A DNA stretch of 64,000 nucleotides from Pseudomonas fluorescens (lineage in GTDB: Bacteria; Pseudomonadota; Gammaproteobacteria; Pseudomonadales; Pseudomonadaceae). The notes beneath the pieces are model-generated. The model ran no database searches. It worked only from the letters and a program-made list of their open reading frames with translations, and was not told where the DNA came from. The position numbers were made by a program, and so were the translations under genes. How positions within the stretch are numbered: the stretch's first letter is position 1; the number at the start of each line of letters is the position of its first letter. The stretch covers positions 1 to 64,000 of the forward strand of contig NZ_CABVHQ010000023.1 in assembly GCF_902497895.1 (NCBI RefSeq), given 5' to 3'. Positions 17,902-26,084 of this stretch are shown one piece after another.

Positions 17902-18357
17902 TCAGCCCGAACGATGCCAATGACGCTGAACCGTAGTTTTTGCCATCCCCAGCTTCCTCGCAATTTCAGCCTGTGAAAAACCTTCCGCTTTGAGTGTTTG
18001 TACTTCCTCTCGTGCTTGTGCCGCTGTGGCAACACGTGGGTGAGAAGTTTCCTGAATTTCCAGCGGGATCGACACCTTCAATAGGGCGAGCGACCGCAGA
18101 TCCTTTTCAGCGATCTTCAGGACATCGCCGGCAATCAGTTTGTCTTGTGCCCCACAAACCAGCGCCATGAGAGCAACAGGACTTAGCTCCAAAACTCTGG
18201 CGAGCTCAATGATGGCTTCGAGGCTGGGGGAGGTCTTTTCATTTTCGATGCGGCTCACATGCGATTGATCGACCTTTTGGCTCAGCTCATGCTGCGTGAG
18301 GCCACGCTTTGTTCTCAAAAGCTTCAGTGCTACGGCAAATGCGGTGCGCACAGACAT
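17902..18357 (-). CDS. Two-HTH transcriptional regulator (XRE type)
   Basis: This 151-aa DNA-binding protein has an N-terminal XRE HTH (residues ~9-62: LKLLRTKRGLTQHELSQKV, DQSHVSRIENEKTSPSLEAI) and, at the C-terminus (~118-148), a second resolvase-like HTH (LKAEGFSQAEIARKLGMAKTTVQRHW). The gene is divergent from the phosphoesterase at 18532. The space between them holds a large palindrome likely to be its operator. A decayed relative lies at 11538-11946. Confidence 0.8.
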   Translation of the reverse strand: MSVRTAFAVALKLLRTKRGLTQHELSQKVDQSHVSRIENEKTSPSLEAIIELARVLELSPVALMALVCGAQDKLIAGDVLKIAEKDLRSLALLKVSIPLEIQETSHPRVATAAQAREEVQTLKAEGFSQAEIARKLGMAKTTVQRHWHRSG

Positions 18358-18398
18358 TTTTCCGTTCCGTCAAAACAGAGCTGTATGCCGTGATTGCT

Positions 18399-18438
18399 AT
18401 GATCCACTCAAATGTATATATTCATACATGTGGATCAT
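18399..18438. promoter_or_regulatory. 40-bp nested palindrome, probable regulator operator
   Basis: The outer arms are ATGATCCAC (18399-18407) and GTGGATCAT (18430-18438), a perfect 9-bp match. The inner arms are ATGTAT (18412-18417) and ATACAT (18424-18429). It lies between the divergent XRE regulator and phosphoesterase genes and could control both. Confidence 0.6.
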
Positions 18439-18531
18439 TCGGCTCGTTTGCGGATTAAGAATCTGCGAGAGCTCAGTCCCGCTCCTTTATTCGCTCCATC
18501 AATTTAGCTGTAAATCGAGATCGGAATTCTG

Positions 18532-19260
18532 ATGAAGCTTTGTGTGCTTTCAGATCTGCACAACGAATTTTCTCCATTTCAGCCTGAGACTGGAGACTAC
18601 GATCTGGTCATTCTGGCCGGAGATATTGACGTCCAGACAAGAGGGGTGATGTGGGCTAATGAAGCCTTTGTATGCCCAGTGATTTACGTTTGCGGGAATC
18701 ACGAATTCTACAAAGGCCATATCGACCACACCCTTGGGAAAATGCGAGCCGTTGCCGCACCCCATGTGCATGTCCTGGAAAACCAGGTTTGGATTTGCAA
18801 CCAAACGCGTTTTTTGGTCACAACCGGCTGGACGGATTTCTCTTCCACTGGGGACGTTGTGGCAGCGAGCATGATGTGCGGGCAATGGATGAATGACTTC
18901 CGGGCGATCAGAGCTGAAGAGCGCTTCCGCCGACTGCGACCAGCAGACGTGATTGAGCGAAACCGTATTGCTTTTGACTTCCTGTTGCACGAGCTCTCTA
19001 AGCCGTTTGACGGTAAGACGGTGGTTGTCACGCATCATTGTCCGATCCCAGAGGTTGCCGGCGAGAAGCATGACGGCCATTTGAACGCTGCATATTCCAA
19101 CAGGTGGCACTCGCTCCTTGAGATGGCGGACTTTTGGATTTTCGGACATACGCATCACTTGATCGATGTCGAGCTGAGCGGGTGCCGGGCCATCTCAAAT
19201 CCACGGGGTTATCCCCGGGAAGAGACGGGTTTCATTGCGGACTTCACCATTGAAATCTGA
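18532..19260 (+). CDS. Calcineurin-like metallophosphoesterase
   Basis: This is a 242-aa metal-dependent phosphoesterase. The metal-binding motifs appear in order: SDLHNEF (D8, H10), GDID (30-33), GNHEFY (~54-59), THHCP (~168-172) and GHTHH (~202-206). The substrate is unknown; the family covers phosphoprotein, nucleotide and nucleic acid substrates. It is the first of a run of plus-strand genes (18.5-21.3 kb) that may be a unit under the palindrome upstream. Confidence 0.85.
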   Translation: MKLCVLSDLHNEFSPFQPETGDYDLVILAGDIDVQTRGVMWANEAFVCPVIYVCGNHEFYKGHIDHTLGKMRAVAAPHVHVLENQVWICNQTRFLVTTGWTDFSSTGDVVAASMMCGQWMNDFRAIRAEERFRRLRPADVIERNRIAFDFLLHELSKPFDGKTVVVTHHCPIPEVAGEKHDGHLNAAYSNRWHSLLEMADFWIFGHTHHLIDVELSGCRAISNPRGYPREETGFIADFTIEI

Positions 19261-19340
19261 TCGTTAACCCTTTGCTGAATGGACGGATAACTAGGGTGTA
19301 CAGGATCAAAACCTATGGCGCAGAGCTGTCCGATTTCAGG

Positions 19341-19631
19341 ATGCACAGGTTGCCGACAGTCATAGAACGAGCGCGAGCTGCCATACCTGATCCAGGTGTT
19401 GTGGGGTTCCTGCTGTGTGCGTTGGAGCGAGCTCCGCTGATGACGGGGCTGCTCTTCTGCGACCGGCAGAGGAATTTCCCGGAAGGTTTACCAGTACACA
19501 CTCCACCTATCACTGATCGATTCTGGCGCGAGGGTTACGAACTTGTAGTCACACAGGGAGGTGGTGTCTATGTCGTCGCGCACTGGCTTCATGAGAATGG
19601 AACTCTAGACCGTTTCGACAGGGTTCACTAA
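19341..19631 (+). CDS. Hypothetical protein, paralogue A1
   Basis: This 96-aa protein of unknown function is clearly related to the product of the next gene: shared ...GFLLCALERAPLMTGLLF versus ...GYLCCAEFKPPCLIGIVF, and VYVVAHWLHENG versus RYVVCHWLYENG. I set the start at the ATG at 19341 because it lines up with the start of the paralogue (95 aa). An upstream TTG at 19272 is possible but adds sequence absent from the relative. Confidence 0.6.
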   Translation: MHRLPTVIERARAAIPDPGVVGFLLCALERAPLMTGLLFCDRQRNFPEGLPVHTPPITDRFWREGYELVVTQGGGVYVVAHWLHENGTLDRFDRVH

Positions 19632-19687
19632 AGCTGTTTTGGGGCGCAGTTCTCTAACCAGAAAATCCGAAAGCAACAGGAAAAGAA

Positions 19688-19975
19688 ATGGGTATCCCAC
19701 GAAGTATTTCGGACGCACAAAAAATTGATTTTGGCGTCCCGGTCACTGGTTACTTGTGCTGCGCCGAATTTAAGCCGCCATGCCTGATCGGCATCGTTTT
19801 CACAGATGAGCGTGGTCGGTTCCGAGACGGAGGAAAGATCCGCACATCTCGTATCGAGAAAGTCTTTGTGCTCAAAGAGTATCTAGTGTGTGAGACGCTC
19901 AGCGGCAGTCGTTACGTAGTCTGCCACTGGTTGTACGAGAACGGGGCTACTCCCACCGACTATGTTCTTCACTGA
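19688..19975 (+). CDS. Hypothetical protein, paralogue A2
   Basis: This 95-aa soluble protein has an AGGAAAAGAA ribosome site. It is a tandem relative of the preceding gene, about a third identical by eye, with the conserved end (Y/R)VV(C/A)HWL(Y/H)ENG. No known family is recognised. The pair lies downstream of the phosphoesterase and may belong to the same transcript. Confidence 0.65.
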   Translation: MGIPRSISDAQKIDFGVPVTGYLCCAEFKPPCLIGIVFTDERGRFRDGGKIRTSRIEKVFVLKEYLVCETLSGSRYVVCHWLYENGATPTDYVLH

Positions 19976-19993
19976 CAGTTAAGGAGATGTGTG

Positions 19994-20047
19994 ATGAGTG
20001 AACTGGTGGCCGACGATCCACGATCGAAGCCCGAAGGTAATCGCTGA
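19994..20047 (+). CDS. 17-codon coupling frame
   Basis: An ATG at 19994 with a good AAGGAG site opens a 17-aa frame (MSELVADDPRSKPEGNR). Its TGA (20045-20047) overlaps the ATG of the next gene at 20047. The arrangement suggests translational coupling; the peptide itself may be incidental. Confidence 0.4.
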   Translation: MSELVADDPRSKPEGNR

Positions 20048-20400
20048 TGTGGTTCTGGAGATCAAAGCCCCTTAGTGATCGAGACCGCGCGATTTCGGAA
20101 TCCATCAAAGCCCTCAAGACATTGCGAGTTGAAAATGGGTGCGTGTCGATCGATCCAAGCGAGGTAATTGGTCAGCCTGGATACCTGCTGCAGCGGGCGC
20201 AAGCGAGCGCCGTAGTGCGTGGTCGTCCGCGTGATATTGCAGCTGCTGAGGCCTCATGGGTCGCCCTAGATGACTTTGATATTGAGGCGCTCTCCACCCT
20301 GATTTCTCGTCATCTCATAAAGTCTCGTCGGGCGGGTCTTTCAATGGACGAAGCCATAGCCGCATTGCGACCGGTGCTCAGCTCTGGAGGGACAAAATGA
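20047..20400 (+). CDS. Hypothetical protein, 117 aa
   Basis: This is a helical soluble protein (MWFWRSKPLSDRDRAISESI...) with no recognised domain. It is coupled upstream by TGATG and overlaps the next gene by ATGA (20397-20400), so it is part of a tight cluster with the 20397 gene. Function unknown. Confidence 0.6.
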   Translation: MWFWRSKPLSDRDRAISESIKALKTLRVENGCVSIDPSEVIGQPGYLLQRAQASAVVRGRPRDIAAAEASWVALDDFDIEALSTLISRHLIKSRRAGLSMDEAIAALRPVLSSGGTK

Positions 20401-20801
20401 GCGCGATACTGTTGGAATTGGAAGACTTGCTCTATGGCGGCGGCGAGCCAATGAACGGCTTCAGCGGAGAGATCTGGGAAGCTGAGGTCGAGGCGCTTTT
20501 GAGCTTTCCCAACAAGCCATTTTGCTTAGTGAGAGATTGGCGAATCATCGAAATAGAAGTCGACGACGCATACCGGAAATCGTTGGCGGAAGATGGACTC
20601 ATGCCCTTCGTACTCTACGCCCGCAGCGTAGTGATGCACAGCACAGGAAAACGGCAGCCAAACGACTGGGTACGCAGCACGTTTCAACGATCGCTGACTC
20701 GTGACTACGTGTTTGAAAGCGTAAATACAGCGTATGTGCTTATCGGGCGTGGTGTACGAAAGAAGGGCAGCGGTAGGGCGGTTTGTTCGATCGGCAGATG
20801 A
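20397..20801 (+). CDS. Hypothetical protein, paralogue B1
   Basis: This 134-aa protein is related to the product at 20898: FCLVRDWRIIEIEV versus FCVVRNWMILDVML, then PFVLYARSVV versus PAILYAHRAV, and the end VFESVNTAYVLIGRGVRK versus FFESKDTLYILAGRGARK. It may be the DUF6957 family (from memory, unverified). The function is unknown. Confidence 0.6.
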   Translation: MSAILLELEDLLYGGGEPMNGFSGEIWEAEVEALLSFPNKPFCLVRDWRIIEIEVDDAYRKSLAEDGLMPFVLYARSVVMHSTGKRQPNDWVRSTFQRSLTRDYVFESVNTAYVLIGRGVRKKGSGRAVCSIGR

Positions 20802-20897
20802 GGCTACCGACCCCAATTACAGGAAATACTCGCAGAAAGCTTTTGTCTGGACGGCTTTTGAGTTGGCGCTGCGCATGAATAGTATTAGGCAGGTAGT

Positions 20898-21308
20898 GTG
20901 GAAAGTGAATTGATTGTAGATGTGCTGTATGGCCCAGCGCGAACGTTTGGCGGCTCCGGACTGAAAGATGATGAGCTGATTAAACTGGCGCGCGAGGAGT
21001 TTGAGGGTAGATCATTTTGTGTCGTCCGAAACTGGATGATCCTTGACGTGATGCTTCCTGAAACTCAAGAACAGGAGATTAAAAAACAGGGTCTACAGCC
21101 CGCAATCTTGTATGCACACAGAGCTGTGTTCGACAGCGAAGCTCGATTTTCAGCTGGCGAGAGCGTCATCACGAGCTACCAGCAAAGCTTCGAAGACTGT
21201 TTTTTTGAAAGCAAAGACACGCTCTATATTTTGGCGGGCCGGGGTGCAAGGAAGCATGTGAGCTGGCCGGCAGTTACGTCGCTGAGAGACGTAGCAACAG
21301 TAAGCTAA
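20898..21308 (+). CDS. Hypothetical protein, paralogue B2
   Basis: This 136-aa tandem relative of the 20397 gene starts at a GTG behind GGCAGGT. It shares the core FCVVRNWMIL and the end YILAGRGARK with its paralogue. Two pairs of tandem paralogues next to one another (A1/A2 and B1/B2) suggest local duplication under diversifying selection, as seen for immunity or specificity proteins; this is inference. Confidence 0.6.
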   Translation: MESELIVDVLYGPARTFGGSGLKDDELIKLAREEFEGRSFCVVRNWMILDVMLPETQEQEIKKQGLQPAILYAHRAVFDSEARFSAGESVITSYQQSFEDCFFESKDTLYILAGRGARKHVSWPAVTSLRDVATVS

Positions 21309-21578
21309 CCCTGATCGTGCGGGCCCCACATGTCTTGAGCACCTTAATACGATCACGTTTGGATCGAAAGCGAGCATTCATAGCTAAGGACGTTGCATGC
21401 ATTGCATCTCATGCCGACTCGCCATAGTCAACCTGACCTCGCCAAAAGCTCCACCAGCGGGCAGCGCTGCTCTGTGTTGATATTCTGGATCGTCTCTGCC
21501 TAGATCGTCATAACGTTTGAGCTAGGATGATCTAGCCAACGCCGAACTAGACGACCACCTCTCTCAAAGCGCTTATCC

Positions 21579-22868
21579 ATGGAAGACACACCAAACGCTC
21601 CCTTTCCAGGCGATGACTCGTCCGAAGACATCGTGACAAGAGAGTCGCTTTACGAGCAAGCTTGGTCGAGACCTATGACCAAAATTGCGGATCGATATGG
21701 AGTGTCTTCGAGCTACCTGGCTCGGGTGTTTACCCACTTGGATATCCCTCGCCCACCGGTGGGATATTGGGCCCAGGTAGCGGTGGGAAAAGGTAAAACT
21801 CGTCCGGCGCTGCCTGAGGCTCGGCCCGGCGCGCTCATTGCCTGGAGTCGAAATGGAGCGCCTGCTAAGGTTTCACGGTCTTTGCCAAAGGCACCTCAGA
21901 AAACGCGCCGTAAAGTGGCTGGAGCCAGTGCGGCACTGCCTCATAGACACCCACTGTTACTGAGCATCGAAGAGCATTTTAAGAAGGTTCGGGAAAGCGA
22001 CAACGGCTATTTACGGCCGACAAAGCGTTCCATGGCGGATCTGATCGTCAGTCGCTCCGGGATCGCCCATGCCGTCGATTTTGCCAACCAGTTGTACTTG
22101 GCACTGATGAAAAAAGGCCTTTCTGTGGCGCTCTCTGACCCCGCCACATATATGAATCGTGAATCGGTTGATCATCGAGAGAAGGCCTCAACGAGGTACA
22201 TTTACCCTGCTCTCTGGCAGCCGCAACGTCCCACGGTGGTTTACATCGGAACCGTCGCCTTTGGTTTGACCATCTACGAGATCAGCGAATACGTGCAGGT
22301 TAAGCACGTAGACAAACAGTACGTGCGACTGAATTCGCTTCCCGTCACTAAACGTCACTCTCCCTATTCCGGTGGGTGGGTAATGAGCGCCGACATGCCT
22401 AGCGGTCGGCTTTGCTTGCAGGTCTATTCTCCCTACTACCGCGCAGAATGGGTTCGTCGTTGGATTGAAGACAAACCCGGCGATTTGGCCAGCAAAATCC
22501 TCAACATCGTAAAGCTTCTGATTGCTGAGGCCCCAATACTAGCCAACAAAGTCGAAGTTGAACGTGAGCGAAGTGAGCGCGAGCGGCAGAAACAACGGTT
22601 GGAGTGGGAGGAGAGGCAAAGACAAGAAGAGGAAAGACGCCGACTCAAGATGATCCAGGACAGCCGTGATCGGCTAGAGACTGTGATTCAGACTTGGGCA
22701 AAGGTGAATAGTATTCGAGCGTTCTTTGACGACATTGAGCGATCCGCGGAGAAGCTTGGATATGAGGAGCGGAAATTCATAATGGAGCGATTGACGAAAG
22801 CGAAGGAACTGATCGGTGACTTAGACGCGTTGAAGCACTTCGAGGGCTGGGAGCCTCCAGCCCCCTAA
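21579..22868 (+). CDS. Hypothetical protein with N-terminal HTH and coiled coil
   Basis: This 429-aa protein opens with an HTH-like segment, residues ~20-70 (TRESLYEQAWSRPMTKIADR, then GVSSSYLARVFTHLDIPRPP and VGYWAQVAVGK). The middle part (~120-310) is globular, and the region ~325-380 is a highly charged coiled coil (many Glu, Arg and Gln). The combination suggests a DNA-binding protein, but no family is recognised. About 270 bp upstream are gene-free and contain an imperfect inverted repeat around 21502-21534 (CTAGATCGTC / GATGATCTAG). It converges with the small genes at 22887-23208. Confidence 0.65.
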   Translation: MEDTPNAPFPGDDSSEDIVTRESLYEQAWSRPMTKIADRYGVSSSYLARVFTHLDIPRPPVGYWAQVAVGKGKTRPALPEARPGALIAWSRNGAPAKVSRSLPKAPQKTRRKVAGASAALPHRHPLLLSIEEHFKKVRESDNGYLRPTKRSMADLIVSRSGIAHAVDFANQLYLALMKKGLSVALSDPATYMNRESVDHREKASTRYIYPALWQPQRPTVVYIGTVAFGLTIYEISEYVQVKHVDKQYVRLNSLPVTKRHSPYSGGWVMSADMPSGRLCLQVYSPYYRAEWVRRWIEDKPGDLASKILNIVKLLIAEAPILANKVEVERERSERERQKQRLEWEERQRQEEERRRLKMIQDSRDRLETVIQTWAKVNSIRAFFDDIERSAEKLGYEERKFIMERLTKAKELIGDLDALKHFEGWEPPAP

Positions 22869-22886
22869 GCCTATCCATTCAGGTTG

Positions 22887-23063
22887 CTAGGCGCGCTCGG
22901 TCAGAGGGGCCGTCTTTAGGTGATCGATCAACGCCTCGCGAAGAGCCTCCAAAGTAGCCTGCAAGCGACGATTCTCTCTCGGATCATCCCCGGTTGGCAT
23001 AAAGCTCTCACAATGCCTCAACAACGATTCTGAGTCGTTTGTGTTCAAATCGAATTCAATCAT
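22887..23063 (-). CDS. Small hypothetical protein, 58 aa (family also at 49715)
   Basis: The protein begins MIEFDLNTNDSESLLRHCES and continues with a helical ENRRLQATLEALREALIDHL. A second member is encoded at 49715-49909 (MIVFDLNTNDAEALLRHVKE, ENARLREALLELKEALVSHL). I chose the ATG at 23063 because both relatives start there and GGGAAG lies upstream. The start overlaps the end of the upstream gene. Function unknown. Confidence 0.65.
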   Translation of the reverse strand: MIEFDLNTNDSESLLRHCESFMPTGDDPRENRRLQATLEALREALIDHLKTAPLTERA

Positions 23064-23208
23064 TCTTACTTTCTTCCCTGTGGGCGGTGAGGTGCTGCAT
23101 CTCGCGCGCCCACAGCCGCAAAAAACGGCGCCAGTCGTGGGCATAGCTGCCTTCTCGCAAACGAGTCGAAAGCGCACGACCGTACCACTCAGATTGATCG
23201 ACGATCAT
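23056..23208 (-). CDS. Small hypothetical protein, about 50 aa
   Basis: The frame is open to about 23337, but an ATG at 23208 preceded by GGATTT gives a well-formed, Arg- and Trp-rich peptide (MIVDQSEWYGRALSTRLREG, then HDWRRFLRLWAREMQHLTAH). Its stop overlaps the ATG of the next small gene (AATGATTGA), so the two are coupled. The gene is divergent from rulA. No family is recognised. Confidence 0.45.
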   Translation of the reverse strand: MIVDQSEWYGRALSTRLREGSYAHDWRRFLRLWAREMQHLTAHREESKND

Positions 23209-23355
23209 CAAATCCGGAACAGGGAGGCAGCCGAGGAAGACAGCTCTTTCATGAAAACTGCCATGCCTTCGAATTGAACAAAACGTCCGAAAATCGCTAC
23301 CCCCTGTCGACTGCAATGACTCTTTATTTGACCGCAAACCCGTTTCGGCGGTTTA

Positions 23356-23371
23356 CTGTACGAACATACAG
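23356..23371 (+). promoter_or_regulatory. LexA (SOS) box of rulAB
   Basis: CTGTACGAACATACAG matches CTGT-N8-ACAG exactly and lies 19 bp before the rulA start codon. Confidence 0.9.
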
Positions 23372-23390
23372 TGTATCGGCGATTTGTATT

Positions 23391-23819
23391 ATGGTCACCA
23401 TCCTTGGGCCGCTAACCAGCAGCGGCGTTCAGCTCCCGTTTTATTCCTACCGCGTTCCTGCAGGTTTTCCTTCGCCTGCGGCAGACCATCTTGAGCAGAA
23501 GGTTTCGTTGGACGAGCTCCTGGATCTGCGCGCTCCCCACATGTACCTCGTTCGCATCGAAGGGGACAGCATGATCGGTGCCGGTATTTTTCCGGGAGAT
23601 CTGGCCATTGTGGACAGATCCATGGAAGTGGAGTCCGGGCATATTGTCATTGCGGCGGTGGATTGCGAGCCCGTCTGTAAACGGCTGGTCAAGGAGTGTG
23701 GGCAGATCATCCTGAAGTCAGAGAATCCTAAATATCCCTCCCGCTACATGATGGAGGGAGAAGAGCTGCTGGTCTGGGGCGTGGTGATGTACAGCGTGCG
23801 CAGTCATGAAAAAGCCTGA
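23391..23819 (+). CDS. rulA: UmuD-family SOS mutagenesis protein RulA
   Basis: This 142-aa LexA/UmuD-type serine peptidase is cleaved with RecA help to the active form, which joins UmuC as polymerase V. With the ATG at 23391 the cleavage site is Ala24-Gly25 (VPAGFPSPA), the nucleophile is Ser60 (RIEGDSM) and the general base is Lys97 (CKRL), the same numbering as Escherichia coli UmuD. This fixes the start even though the ribosome site is weak. The gene is under a LexA box and overlaps rulB by 14 bp. The rul name follows the Pseudomonas literature. Confidence 0.92.
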   Translation: MVTILGPLTSSGVQLPFYSYRVPAGFPSPAADHLEQKVSLDELLDLRAPHMYLVRIEGDSMIGAGIFPGDLAIVDRSMEVESGHIVIAAVDCEPVCKRLVKECGQIILKSENPKYPSRYMMEGEELLVWGVVMYSVRSHEKA

Positions 23820-25086
23820 GCCAGTTTTCGCGCTGATCGACTGCAATTCGTTTTACGCCTCGTGCGAGCGCGTGTTCAGACCCGATCTGCGCAACACGCC
23901 CATCGTCGTGCTGAGTAACAACGATGGGTGTGTGATTGCCCGCAGCTATGACGCTAAGCCTTTCGTGAAAATGGGTGAGCCGTACTTCCAGATCAAACAC
24001 AAACTGAAGCAGCATGGCATTGTGGCGTTCTCGTCAAACTACGCGCTCTACGGTGACATGAGCCAGCGCGTAATGAGCGTGATCGAGTCCCTGGTGCCAG
24101 CTGTGGAGGTCTACAGTATTGATGAAGCCTTCGCCGACTTAGCAGGCGTAGCGGGCGACATTGAGACGCTCGGACGGCGTATCCGCGCTCAGGTTTATCG
24201 AAGTACCGGCATTCCGGTCGGTGTTGGCATTTCCGGTACGAAAACCCTCAGTAAGCTGGCCAACCATGCGGCGAAAAAATGGCAAGCGCAGAGTGGCGGA
24301 GTAGTCGATCTTCGTGACCAAACCAAGCGCGACTGGGTGCTGAAAAAATGCTCGGTCTCCGACGTCTGGGGAGTCGGACGGAAGATGACTCTTCACCTCG
24401 AAGGCATGGGCATCAAGACAGCCTGGGATCTCTCCAAAACCGATCCCTGGATGCTTCGCAAAAAATTCAGTGTGGTAATCGAGAAGACGGCGCGCGAGCT
24501 CGCGGGAACGCCATGTCTTGAGCTCGATGAGCCTGATCCACCCAAGCAGGAAATTTGTTGTTCTCGCATGTTTGGCAAGCGCCTCACAGAGATCGCACCG
24601 ATCAAGGAGGCGGTCGCCACATACATGATGCGAGCCACGGAGAAGCTTCGGGCCCAACAGTCGCTGTGCAAGAAAATTCGAGTGAGCATTCGCACCGGCA
24701 TGTTCAACCCCGAGGAAGCAAAATATGCGAATGGGGTTTTGGTAGAGCTGACTTATCCGACTGACGACGTTCGGTTGATGACAAAGGCTGCGGTGGACGC
24801 GGTGGATCGGATCTACCGTCCTGGATTCAAGTACAGCAAAGCCGAGGTGCTATTGGTCAGCCTTTGCCAGAAAGGTGAATACACGGAAGATCTATTCTCG
24901 ATATCCCAGCCGGCTACCACAGAGAAAGTCATGGGTGTTCTGGACGCCATCAATGGCAGATGGGGTAGGGGGACGATGCGTCTCGCGAGCGTGCCGATTG
25001 ACCCTGATTGGGGTATGCGGAGGGAGATGATGAGTCAGAGTTTTACGACACGTGTTGATCAGCTTTGGACGGTGTACTGCAAGTGA
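23806..25086 (+). CDS. rulB: UmuC-family Y-family DNA polymerase RulB
   Basis: This is a translesion polymerase subunit of 426 aa, full length for the family. It shows FALIDCNSFYASCERVFRPD (first catalytic Asp), VLSNNDGCVIARS, VYSIDEAFADL (catalytic DE), GVGISGTKTLSKLANHAAKK and the little-finger/C-terminal region ending VDQLWTVYCK. It is translated with rulA. It looks intact, unlike the three partial copies at 17702, 25750 and 26085. In Pseudomonas, rulB is a known target for insertion of mobile DNA carrying tyrosine recombinases, which may explain the surrounding fragments. Confidence 0.93.
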   Translation: MKKPEPVFALIDCNSFYASCERVFRPDLRNTPIVVLSNNDGCVIARSYDAKPFVKMGEPYFQIKHKLKQHGIVAFSSNYALYGDMSQRVMSVIESLVPAVEVYSIDEAFADLAGVAGDIETLGRRIRAQVYRSTGIPVGVGISGTKTLSKLANHAAKKWQAQSGGVVDLRDQTKRDWVLKKCSVSDVWGVGRKMTLHLEGMGIKTAWDLSKTDPWMLRKKFSVVIEKTARELAGTPCLELDEPDPPKQEICCSRMFGKRLTEIAPIKEAVATYMMRATEKLRAQQSLCKKIRVSIRTGMFNPEEAKYANGVLVELTYPTDDVRLMTKAAVDAVDRIYRPGFKYSKAEVLLVSLCQKGEYTEDLFSISQPATTEKVMGVLDAINGRWGRGTMRLASVPIDPDWGMRREMMSQSFTTRVDQLWTVYCK

Positions 25087-25154
25087 GCCGAGCTTCGCAG
25101 TCGACAACGCACCACGCCCGGCCGTCGATACAAAAACTGAATTATTAAAAATTT

Positions 25155-25180
25155 GGCTCAGGAATAAATATTGCTGAGCC
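25155..25180 (+). terminator. Hairpin after rulAB
   Basis: GGCTCAG (25155-25161) pairs perfectly with CTGAGCC (25174-25180), loop 12 nt, followed by ATACTTTT. It is a probable rho-independent terminator for rulAB. Confidence 0.55.
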
Positions 25181-25258
25181 ATACTTTTGGGCGAGAGTTT
25201 GAGTCAGCGCGGTGTGCTTTTCGGCTGGTGAAATGCGCTTACTTTTAGTCCTCTCCGG

Positions 25259-25705
25259 TCAGCTCGCTGCGAAGACCCGCTCATAGAATGACTCATCAAA
25301 TGGAGTTCTACGCGCTGGTGGGCAGCGGTCTAGAAGACTTCTGAGAAGGTGGATGACATCGTCGTCACGAGTCTTATTCTCTGTAATTGCTTCAAGGTCG
25401 GCTTTCGGTATCAAAGCAGCATGGGTAGCGTCACAAAGAACGGCCCATGGAGCATTGCTCGACCATACGGCGGCGAAAAGTGCTCGTCCCCGTTCAGTAT
25501 GATTTCGCGCGTTGTAGTTTGAATCGGCAGACTGAAGCAGGTGAGGTAGGCGGTGGTTGCTGGTGACAAATGCCGCACGCAGGCCTTGAAATTTTTGTTG
25601 TGGCGTCTTATGCCGCCGCCAAGCAGCATGTTCGTGACATGCTCCAAATTCAAGACGTTCTTCAGGGTCATTCAGGATGTCGTTCCAATTCAAATCTGTA
25701 AGCAT
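25259..25705 (-). CDS. Hypothetical protein, 148 aa
   Basis: This soluble protein begins MLTDLNWNDILNDPEERLEF and has an AAAGGAAA ribosome site. It is rich in Asp, Arg and His, with no membrane segment and no motif I recognise. It is wedged between the intact rulAB and the rulB relics, on the opposite strand, so it probably arrived with a rearrangement there. Confidence 0.65.
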   Translation of the reverse strand: MLTDLNWNDILNDPEERLEFGACHEHAAWRRHKTPQQKFQGLRAAFVTSNHRLPHLLQSADSNYNARNHTERGRALFAAVWSSNAPWAVLCDATHAALIPKADLEAITENKTRDDDVIHLLRSLLDRCPPARRTPFDESFYERVFAAS

Positions 25706-25749
25706 GGTTCGTTTCCTTTAAATGTGCGTTGAAACGCCTATCCGAAAGA

Positions 25750-26071
25750 TCACGTTCGTTTGATGATAAAAGCTGTGGTGGACGCCGTGGATCGGATCTA
25801 TCGGGCTGGATTGAAGTAAAGCAAAGCCTAGGTGCTATTGCCTAACCTATACCAGAAAGGGGATTACACCGATGACCTTTTTTCGATCTCTCAGCCTGTT
25901 GCCACGGAGAGGGTCATGGCCCGTGTTGGACGCCATAAATGGTAGGTGGGGTAGAGGGGCGATGCGACTTGCGAGCGTGCCGACCAATCCAGATTGGGGG
26001 ATGCGGAGGGAGATGATGAGTCAGAGCTTCACCATCCGCGTGGATCAGCTCTGGAATGTGTATTGCAACTG
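25750..26071 (+). pseudogene. rulB relic 2 (3' part)
   Basis: It lines up with the last ~107 codons of rulB (24765-25086): CACGTTCGTTTGATG, then GTGGACGCCGTGGATCGGATC, down to VDQLWNVYCN and TGA. In-frame stops (for example TAA near 25817) and shifts show it is dead. It differs from the intact gene at many positions, so it comes from another rulB lineage rather than a recent copy. Confidence 0.8.
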
Positions 26072-26084
26072 AGCCTTTTCCACC

